Source: Conexibacter sp. (GTDB lineage Bacteria > Actinomycetota > Thermoleophilia > Solirubrobacterales > Solirubrobacteraceae). Taken from it: a stretch of 11,838 bases of DNA. Numbering within the stretch: the first letter of the stretch is position 1; the number at the start of each line of letters is the position of its first letter. The notes below the pieces were generated by a model. The model did not search any database, was not told where the DNA came from, and saw nothing but the letters and a program-made list of their open reading frames with translations. The DNA is taken from contig JAOPZG010000412.1 of NCBI GenBank assembly GCA_025964215.1, forward strand, positions 1 through 11,838, in the 5' to 3' direction. A program made the position numbers and the translations under genes. Positions 7,595 through 11,838 of this stretch are shown here, in pieces.

Positions 7595-7639
7595 CCGTAC
7601 GGGTAGCCGTACGGGCGGTTCTCCGCACCCTTGCGGAGA
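7595..7639 (+). terminator. Two tandem perfect hairpins after tetR
   Basis: Eight bases after the tetR stop there is an 8-bp stem made of two copies of the self-complementary CCGTACGG with a GTAG loop (7595-7614). Five bases later there is a second perfect 8-bp stem, TCTCCGCA/TGCGGAGA, with a CCCT loop (7620-7639). There is no U-tract, as is common for terminators in high-GC actinobacteria. A regulatory role in the leader of the following oxidoreductase gene is the alternative. Confidence 0.5.
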
Positions 7640-7670
7640 CCGGGGGAACCCCTGATGCGGGGGTGCGAGA

Positions 7671-7721
7671 GGGAGTCCAGGATCACCGTCAGATCCCCAC
7701 CCGCTCTCCCCAAGGACTCCC
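7671..7721 (+). promoter_or_regulatory. Possible RBS-sequestering stem in the oxidoreductase leader
   Basis: GGGAGTCC at 7671-7678 is fully complementary to GGACTCCC at 7714-7721. The latter overlaps the Shine-Dalgarno AAGGA (7712-7716) of the downstream GTG start at 7725. A second small stem, GGATC/GATCC (7680-7684 with 7692-7696), nests in the loop. If formed in the mRNA, the outer stem would hide part of the ribosome-binding site. No known riboswitch class is recognised. Confidence 0.35.
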
Positions 7722-7724
7722 CAA

Positions 7725-9113
7725 GTGCTCGCTTCCGCCCGCCCCGCCGTCTCGCTCGAGAACCTCCGCGCCCAGTTCGGCGGCCCCATCAACGCCCCCG
7801 GCGACGCCGGCTACGACGACGCCCGCGCGGCGTGGAACCTGATCGCCGACCAGCGCCCGGTCTTCGTCGCCGAGCCGCTGAGCGCCGCCGACGTCGCGTG
7901 CGTCATCGCGTTCGCCCGCGAGCACGGGCTGCGCGTCGCCCCGCAGGGCACGGGCCACAACGCCCAGGCCCGCGCCGGCGTCGACGAGTCGATCCTCCTC
8001 AACATGCGCCGGATGCGCGGCGTCGAGATCGACTTCGAGGGCCGCAGCGCCCGCGTCGAGGCCGGCGCGCTGTGCGCTGACCTGACGGGTCCGGCCTCCG
8101 AGCTCGGCCTCGCCGCGCTGGCGGGCTCCTCGCCGGACGTCGGCCTCGTGGGCTACACGCTCGGCGGTGGCATCGGCTGGCTGGCGCGCGCCTTCGGGTT
8201 GTGCTGCAACTCGGTCCTGTCCTTCGACGTCGTCACGGGCGACGGCGAGCAGCTGCACGTCGACGCCGAGCACCACCCGGAGCTGTTCTGGGCGCTGCGC
8301 GGCGGCACGGGCAGCCCGGCCGTCATCACGCACATGGAGCTGCGGCTGATCGCCGTGCCGGAGCTCGTCGCGGGCGCGATGCTGTGGCCGTGGGAGCGGG
8401 CGTCCGAGGTCCTGCACGCCTGGCGCGCGTGGACGCTCGACGCGCCGGAGACGGCGACGACGTCGGCCCGGATCCTCCAGGTCCCGCCGTTCCCGGAGAT
8501 CCCGGAGGTCGTCCGCGGCCGCCAGTTCGTGGTGATCGACGGCGCGGTGCTCGGCTCCGAGGCCTACGCCTCCGAGGTGCTCGCGCCGCTGCGGGCGCTG
8601 GCGCCGGAGATCGACATGTTCGCCGCCTCCGCGCCGGTCGCGCTCAGCCACCTGCACATGGACCCCGAGGCGCCGGTGCCGGGCATCGGCGACCACGCGC
8701 TGCTGCGCGAGGTGACCGACGAGACGATCGACGCGATGGTGGCGGTCGCCGGCCACGAGTCCGCCTCGCCGCTGCTGGCGGTCGAGCTCCGTCACCTCGG
8801 CGGCGCGCTGGCGCGGTCGGTGGACGGCGCGGGCGCCCGGGCGACGATCGACGCCCCCTACATCTACTTCTCCGTCGGCGTGCCGGCGACGCCGGGGCTC
8901 GCCGCGGCGATCCCGGCCCGCCAGGCGCAGCTGCGCGGCGCCCTGGCGCCGTGGACGTCCGCGGGCGCCTACCTCAACTTCGCCGAGGAGCCCACCGACG
9001 TCAGCACCGCCTACACGCCCGAGACCTTCCGCACCCTCCAGTCCGTGAAGGCGACCTACGACTCCCGCGACACCATCCACGCCAACCACCAGGTGGCGCC
9101 GGCGAGCGAGTAG
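7725..9113 (+). CDS. FAD-binding BBE-type (berberine-bridge-like) oxidoreductase
   Basis: A soluble flavoprotein oxidase or dehydrogenase of 462 aa, the normal size for the family. The N-terminal PCMH-type FAD domain (about 40-220) carries the expected covalent-flavin histidine H78 in QGTGHNAQ. It also has the GYTLGGGIGWLARAFGL glycine motif at 143-159 and FDVVTGDGE. The substrate domain is in the middle, and the C-terminal BBE segment (about 412-458) has AYLNFAEE and VKATYDSRDTIHANH. At the position where bicovalent members have cysteine (G-x-C-P-x-V-G) this protein has Ser136 in GSSPDVG, so a single His-FAD link is predicted. There is no signal peptide. The GTG start is set by AAGGA 8 nt upstream. 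The substrate is unknown; members oxidise sugars, alkaloids or polyketides. It stands alone between two hairpin regions. Confidence 0.9.
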   Translation: MLASARPAVSLENLRAQFGGPINAPGDAGYDDARAAWNLIADQRPVFVAEPLSAADVACVIAFAREHGLRVAPQGTGHNAQARAGVDESILLNMRRMRGVEIDFEGRSARVEAGALCADLTGPASELGLAALAGSSPDVGLVGYTLGGGIGWLARAFGLCCNSVLSFDVVTGDGEQLHVDAEHHPELFWALRGGTGSPAVITHMELRLIAVPELVAGAMLWPWERASEVLHAWRAWTLDAPETATTSARILQVPPFPEIPEVVRGRQFVVIDGAVLGSEAYASEVLAPLRALAPEIDMFAASAPVALSHLHMDPEAPVPGIGDHALLREVTDETIDAMVAVAGHESASPLLAVELRHLGGALARSVDGAGARATIDAPYIYFSVGVPATPGLAAAIPARQAQLRGALAPWTSAGAYLNFAEEPTDVSTAYTPETFRTLQSVKATYDSRDTIHANHQVAPASE

Positions 9114-9126
9114 GCGGCACGGCCCG

Positions 9127-9162
9127 CGCGGCGCATCGCCACCGAGGTGGCGGTGCGCCGCG
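9127..9162. terminator. Bidirectional terminator between convergent genes
   Basis: A long inverted repeat fills most of the 64-bp gap between the oxidoreductase stop and the antitoxin-like gene stop. The arms 9127-9143 and 9146-9162 pair over 17 positions with one G-U wobble (T9136 with G9153) around a tight GA turn. It has no U-tract on either side, but its position and stability make a terminator for both strands the best reading. Confidence 0.7.
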
Positions 9163-9177
9163 TCCGCGTGCGGGGGG

Positions 9178-9384
9178 CTACCGCGCGAGCCGCTCGAGCG
9201 CGGCCTTGTTCTCCTCGAGCGCCTTGCGGCGGCGCGCCTGGAACTCCTCGTCGGCGCGGCGCGCCGCGATGCGGTCCTCGATGGCGGAGCGGACCTGGTC
9301 GGCGACCGTGGTCCCGTCGACCCGCGCCACGGCATCCAGCTCCGCAGCGATCTCGTCGCTCAGACGCAACGTCATGGACTTCAT
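9178..9384 (-). CDS. Ribbon-helix-helix (CopG/Arc-like) antitoxin-type protein
   Basis: A small protein of 68 aa. The N-terminus MTLRLSDEIAAELDAVA (from residue 4) has the alternating pattern of an RHH beta-strand and first helix, followed by the TTVADQVRSAIEDRI helix, so it should dimerise and bind DNA. The C-terminal 30 residues, rich in Arg, Glu and Ala, form a probable extended helix of the kind antitoxins use to wrap a toxin. I do not see an exact Fic inhibitory motif (S/T-xxx-E-G/N); the closest is KALEEN. The start at 9384 is preferred because a good ribosome-binding region (AGGAGAGG) precedes it; TTG at 9417 would add 11 residues and is unlikely. It is divergent from the Doc-like gene, which is unusual for a type II toxin-antitoxin pair. 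Confidence 0.8.
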   Translation of the reverse strand: MKSMTLRLSDEIAAELDAVARVDGTTVADQVRSAIEDRIAARRADEEFQARRRKALEENKAALERLAR

Positions 9385-9428
9385 CTGTGACACCTCTCCT
9401 GGCAGCGTTGCGATCAATGGACGACCGC

Positions 9429-9457
9429 ACGGTATCAGCCACCGAGGTATCCCGCAA
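9429..9457 (-). promoter_or_regulatory. Putative promoter of the RHH gene
   Basis: Reading leftward, TTGCGG (plus-strand 9452-9457) and TACCGT (9429-9434) are 17 bp apart. Transcription would start near 9422 and leave a leader of about 38 nt holding the AGGAGAGG ribosome-binding region. The hexamer GGTATC occurs twice here (9431-9436 and 9447-9452) as a 16-bp direct repeat within the promoter, and could be an RHH-protein binding unit. The box match is moderate only. Confidence 0.4.
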
Positions 9458-9473
9458 CCGAACTACCCTGACA

Positions 9474-9488
9474 CCGCATCTGATGCGG
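9474..9488. repeat. Perfect 15-bp palindrome over the Doc-like start codon
   Basis: CCGCATC-T-GATGCGG is a perfect inverted repeat with 7-bp arms around a single base. The toxin-like ATG at 9483-9485 lies inside the right arm. It could be an operator for the divergent RHH regulator, or a small hairpin that limits initiation at the toxin start. Confidence 0.6.
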
Positions 9489-9884
9489 CGGCTCCAGGTC
9501 GAGGACCTCTTGCTGATCGCGGAGGACCTGCTCGGCATCCCGGCCGAGGAGCTGATCCGCACGACGGACCTCGGTCTCGCCGACTCCGCGCTCCACGCGC
9601 CGTTCGCGCGGTTCGCCGGGCAGGACTTCTACGAGGGCTTCGCGGTCCGCGCGGCGATCCTCGCGTCCCGCATCGTGCGCAACCACCCGCTGCTCGATGG
9701 CAACAAGCGGCTCGCGCTGCTGGCGATGATCGAGTTCCTGCGGCGCAACGAGCAGGACTGGCCGTCCGATCTGGATCAGGGCGAGGTCGCGGAGACCACC
9801 CTAGGCGTGCGCTGCGACCAACCTGGTGTACAACCGATCCAGCACCGCCTCCGGGTTCGAGCAGAGGCCGGTGTGGATCGGTGA
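9483..9884 (+). CDS. Doc/Fic-family (death-on-curing type) toxin-like protein
   Basis: A 133-aa protein, close to the 126 aa of phage P1 Doc. The Fic/Doc motif is intact: H68-PLLDG-N74-K75-R76, with Lys in the place where AMPylating Fic enzymes have Gly. In P1 Doc that change goes with kinase activity on EF-Tu, so phosphorylation of a translation factor is the inferred role. Upstream helices match the family (VEDLLLIAEDLLGI, then DLGLADSALHAP, then FAVRAAILASRIVRN). The phenylalanine of HPF is Leu70 here. The last 25 or so residues do not look like a Doc C-terminus and overlap the convergent DUF3037 gene by 84 bp, so the tail may be eroded. ATG 9483 fits the family start; ATG 9417 is possible, and neither has a Shine-Dalgarno. 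The likely antitoxin is the divergent RHH gene. Confidence 0.75.
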   Translation: MRRLQVEDLLLIAEDLLGIPAEELIRTTDLGLADSALHAPFARFAGQDFYEGFAVRAAILASRIVRNHPLLDGNKRLALLAMIEFLRRNEQDWPSDLDQGEVAETTLGVRCDQPGVQPIQHRLRVRAEAGVDR

Positions 9885-10196
9885 GGGTTGGACGATGGTG
9901 GAGGATGCGGCGGTGAGCCAGCCGAAGCGCTCGGACTGGGGCATCGCGGCGATGGCGCCGGAGGTCGGGTCGCCGGCGGCGACGCGGACGAGGCCGTCGA
10001 GGTGATGGCGGACGGCGTCGACGTCGAGGTCGGGCGAGAGGGCGCGCAATCGCTCTTGGTCGACGAGGACGCGGGCCTCCAGGAACTGGCGGCGGCGGCA
10101 GTAGACGACGACGCCGACGTTGAGCGCCTCGCCGCGCTCGACGCTCGGCACGACGCGCCAGATCGCGTACTGGAAGGCGTCCTCAGCCGAGCTCAC
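9801..10196 (-). CDS. DUF3037 family protein
   Basis: A 131-aa soluble protein of unknown function. The opening FQYAIWRVVPSVERGEALNVGVVVYCRRRQFLEARV (residues 8-44, shown here in part as the family signature Y-x-x-x-R-x-V-P-S and E-x-x-N-V-G-V-V) is the diagnostic DUF3037 pattern. The rest is helical with no membrane segment. The GTG start is strongly supported by AGGAGG 6 nt upstream. It overlaps the end of the HipA-like kinase gene by 14 nt, so the two are co-translated and probably work together; from memory this pairing recurs in other bacteria. Whether it is a substrate, an adaptor or an antidote for the kinase is unknown. The 3' end overlaps the convergent Doc-like gene. Confidence 0.85.
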   Translation of the reverse strand: MSSAEDAFQYAIWRVVPSVERGEALNVGVVVYCRRRQFLEARVLVDQERLRALSPDLDVDAVRHHLDGLVRVAAGDPTSGAIAAMPQSERFGWLTAASSTIVQPSPIHTGLCSNPEAVLDRLYTRLVAAHA

Positions 10197-10959
10197 GGCG
10201 CGCCTCCTCGGCCTCGGCGGCGAACGCGCGCGGCGCGTGCAGGCGCTCGGTCAAGTACTCCACGTAGATCTCGCGGGCGACGGCGGCCTCGGCCGCGCCC
10301 TCGCCGCCGAGCCAGTCGTCCGGGACGGGCGCCACGGCGGCGCTCAGCGTCGCGTGGTCGAGCTTCGGCGCCAGGCGCTCGTCGGCCTCGAGGATCGACC
10401 CCGCGAACGGCAGCAGGACGTGGTCGGCGATCAGCGCGAACTTCGCCGCCGCGGCGCCCTCGGGCCACGTCGCCGCGTGGTGGCGGTAGAGCGCGGCGCC
10501 GTGGTCGATCAGCCACAGCTCGCCGTGCCAGACCAGCATGTTGGGGTTGCGCGGGGTGCGGTCGACGTTCGCGGTCAGCGCGTCGAGCCACACGACCTCG
10601 GCCGCGAGCTCGGGCGTCACGCCGACCGGCGTCGCGGGGGAGAAGGGCAGCGCGCCCGGCAGGAAGTCGAGCGCCGCGTTGCTGCCGCCGCTGGCCTGGA
10701 CGAGCTCCTGGATCTCCGGGTCCGGCTCGGCCGCCGCGAGCAGCGGGTCGACCTCGATCAGCACGACCTCCGGCACCCGCAGCCCGAGCGCGCGGGCGAG
10801 CTCGCCGACGACGACCTCCGCGATCAGCGCCTTCAGCCCCTGCCCGGCGCCGCGGAACTTGACGACGTAGAGCCCGTCGTCGTCGGCCTCGACCAGCCCC
10901 GGCATCGAGCCGCCCTCGCGCAGGGGCGTGACGTAGCGCGTGGCGTGGACGGTCCGCAT
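10183..10959 (-). CDS. HipA-like Ser/Thr kinase, short form
   Basis: A 258-aa protein with the kinase core of the HipA family but much shorter than E. coli HipA (440 aa). An ATP-site lysine candidate is K34 in LYVVKF. The catalytic loop is N131-VDRTPRNPN with D133 and N138, and the metal-binding aspartate is D152 in LIDHGAAL. Residues 40-75 give the helix and strand expected of the N-lobe; the C-terminal 100 residues are helical. There is no HipB-type HTH gene next to it. Instead a DUF3037 gene overlaps its 3' end. The ATG at 10957-10959 has no Shine-Dalgarno, but a TACCGT box ends 10 nt upstream, suggesting a near-leaderless mRNA. HipA proteins phosphorylate tRNA synthetases or other proteins; the target here is unknown. 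Confidence 0.85.
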   Translation of the reverse strand: MRTVHATRYVTPLREGGSMPGLVEADDDGLYVVKFRGAGQGLKALIAEVVVGELARALGLRVPEVVLIEVDPLLAAAEPDPEIQELVQASGGSNAALDFLPGALPFSPATPVGVTPELAAEVVWLDALTANVDRTPRNPNMLVWHGELWLIDHGAALYRHHAATWPEGAAAAKFALIADHVLLPFAGSILEADERLAPKLDHATLSAAVAPVPDDWLGGEGAAEAAVAREIYVEYLTERLHAPRAFAAEAEEARRELG

Positions 10960-11007
10960 GGCAGGCGGGACGGTAACGGTCGCGCCAGCGCTACGGTCCC
11001 CGCACCC
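10960..11007. promoter_or_regulatory. Compact divergent promoter region, HipA-like kinase / membrane protein
   Basis: ACGGT occurs three times (10970, 10976 and 10993). Leftward TACCGT (10970-10975) and rightward TACGGT (10992-10997) are the best -10-like boxes. With 17-bp spacers, each partner -35 (GACCGT, GACGGT) would fall on the opposite promoter's -10. GGGAC and GTCCC bracket the region as an inverted repeat (10967-10971 and 10996-11000). The -35 matches are poor, so this is tentative. Confidence 0.3.
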
Positions 11008-11028
11008 GTGTGGTTCGAGGCCGACAAC

Positions 11029-11781
11029 ATGGTCCTGACCGTGGCCCAGGCCGCCGGCGTCGCGCTGCCCGCGGCCGGTGTGCCGCGGTTCTTGCAGCGC
11101 TTCCGCGGCGGCGCGTGGGCGCTGGTGCTGCCGCTGTGCATCGTCGTCGTGATCGTCGCGATCAACGAGGTGCCGCAGAGCGCCGACGTGCTCACGTGGG
11201 TCGCGCTGCTGCTAATCCCGCCGGGCTGCGCGCTCGCGCTTGGCTGGGCTGCGCGGGGCGCGCGGTGGTGGCTGGCGCCGCTCGCGGCCCCGCTGCTCGC
11301 GCTCGCGTGGGCCGACCAGCACGGCAGGATCGGCGAGGTCGCGACGATCCTGCTGATCGTCGGCTCGTGCGTCACGCTGGGCCGGCTGCTCGCGGGCGCC
11401 GCACCGCTGCTCCTGCTCAAGCTCGGCCTGCTCGCGATGGCGATCTCCGACGCGATCCTCGTCTTCGGCAACACGCTCCAGGCGCCCAACGCGGTGCTCG
11501 TCGCCGCCCAGCCCGGCGCCGGCCTGCCGCAGCTGCAGTCCGCGAGCTTCCACTACGCGGGCATGGGCTACGGCGACTTCTTCGCCGCCGCGGTGCTCGG
11601 CGGGATCCTCGCGGCGGAGCGCCGGCCGCAGCTGATCCCCATGCTCGCGCTGGTCGTCGTCTCCTTCGCGTGGGACCAGCTCTTCCTCGTGCAGGACGTC
11701 CTCCCGGCGACCGTCCCGCCGGCGATCGTGCTGATCGGCGTCGAGGTCTGGGCGCTCGCGCGGCGCCGCGCGGAGACCTAG
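11029..11781 (+). CDS. Polytopic membrane protein, presenilin/SPP-like GxGD aspartyl protease candidate
   Basis: An integral membrane protein of 250 aa with about eight hydrophobic segments (roughly 30-45, 53-73, 79-95, 102-120, 123-146, 177-196, 200-218, 227-243). Two aspartates lie in adjacent predicted helices: D141 in MAISDAILVFGN and D183 in GMGYGDFFAAAVLGG. This matches the D-xxx-VFG and GxGD pair of signal peptide peptidases, with a similar spacing (42 residues). A Pro-rich LPATVPPAIVLIGV in the last helix stands where that family has its PAL motif. If right, it cuts membrane-spanning peptides. ATG 11029 is chosen for GAGG 8 nt upstream; GTG 11008 would add 7 residues. Open frame further upstream is antisense to the kinase. 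It is divergent from the HipA-like gene and meets a regulator-like gene at its stop. Prepilin-peptidase kinship is the alternative. Confidence 0.7.
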   Translation: MVLTVAQAAGVALPAAGVPRFLQRFRGGAWALVLPLCIVVVIVAINEVPQSADVLTWVALLLIPPGCALALGWAARGARWWLAPLAAPLLALAWADQHGRIGEVATILLIVGSCVTLGRLLAGAAPLLLLKLGLLAMAISDAILVFGNTLQAPNAVLVAAQPGAGLPQLQSASFHYAGMGYGDFFAAAVLGGILAAERRPQLIPMLALVVVSFAWDQLFLVQDVLPATVPPAIVLIGVEVWALARRRAET

Positions 11782-11838
11782 AGCAGCGCGCAGATGCGCG
11801 CCGCCGACAGCTCGCCCTTGGGCACGAAGCCCCGGGCG
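11778..11838 (-). CDS. Response-regulator receiver domain, C-terminal fragment (runs off the window)
   Basis: Only the last 19 full codons are in the window, read leftward: ARGFVPKGELSAARICALL then TAG. The pattern G-F-V-P-K-x-E-L-x-x-A is typical of the end of a receiver domain, just before and in its last helix. The protein ends there, so it would be a stand-alone receiver without an output domain, or one with its output domain in front. The stop codon shares the palindromic CTAG with the stop of the convergent membrane protein gene. The call rests on a very short segment. Confidence 0.55.
   Translation of the reverse strand, partial: ARGFVPKGELSAARICALL

Noticed and set aside
7689..9335. 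Open frame of 548 codons on the minus strand opposite the oxidoreductase
   Set aside because: Composition is that of an antisense shadow and it crosses a terminator and a second gene.
10120..11028. Upstream in-frame extension of the membrane protease-like gene to 10120
   Set aside because: The extension lies antisense to the HipA-like kinase and is Arg/Gly/Asp-rich without structure; a start at 11029 has a GAGG ribosome-binding site.
1..11838. CRISPR array, tRNA or rRNA genes, insertion sequences, integrase or phage genes
   Set aside because: None seen on reading both strands; no repeat-spacer pattern, cloverleaf or transposase motif. The only tandem array is the short 17-bp operator series.

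Overview
The window is very GC-rich throughout (low to mid 70s per cent by eye), with GTG as well as ATG starts, ATGA gene overlaps and tightly packed genes. This, with the families present (DUF427 tandem protein, MerR/MFS pair, BBE-type oxidase, HipA-like kinase with DUF3037), points to a high-GC actinomycete. I would guess the Thermoleophilia/Solirubrobacterales group, but the sequence alone cannot fix the genus.

Left block (88-6847, all leftward). Reading with transcription, it opens with an MMPL/RND-type transporter. Next come a 14-helix DHA2-type MFS exporter and a MerR regulator that overlaps it by ATGA, then a tandem DUF427 protein, then a NarL-type sensor kinase and response regulator that also overlap by ATGA. 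The MFS gene has its own good promoter, placed so close to the ATG that the mRNA should be almost leaderless. Bases 1-87 lie past the response-regulator stop; both strands are open there but nothing is recognisable.

Middle (6848-9177). A TetR-family gene is divergent from the MMPL gene. The 115-bp gap between them carries four TGCA-type motifs at an exact 17-bp period, a candidate operator array. After tetR come two perfect hairpins, a structured leader that can pair with the ribosome-binding site, and a covalent-flavin-type BBE oxidoreductase. A long GC-rich hairpin closes the oxidase gene where it meets the convergent small gene.

Right block (9178-11838). A ribbon-helix-helix antitoxin-like gene is divergent from a Doc/Fic-type toxin-like gene whose 3' end overlaps a convergent DUF3037 gene by 84 bp. 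The DUF3037 gene follows, and overlaps, a short HipA-like kinase gene. Divergent from the kinase is a polytopic membrane protein whose two intramembrane aspartates sit in D-xxx-VFG and GYGD contexts, resembling presenilin/signal-peptide-peptidase aspartyl proteases. This is the most unusual gene here. It ends in a CTAG whose two strands give the stop codons of this gene and of a partial response-regulator-like gene at the right edge.

Taken together, the left half looks like an export locus under up to three kinds of regulator (TetR, MerR, two-component). The right half is a cluster of small kinase or toxin-like and protease-like accessory genes. Functional links between these blocks are inference from proximity only.
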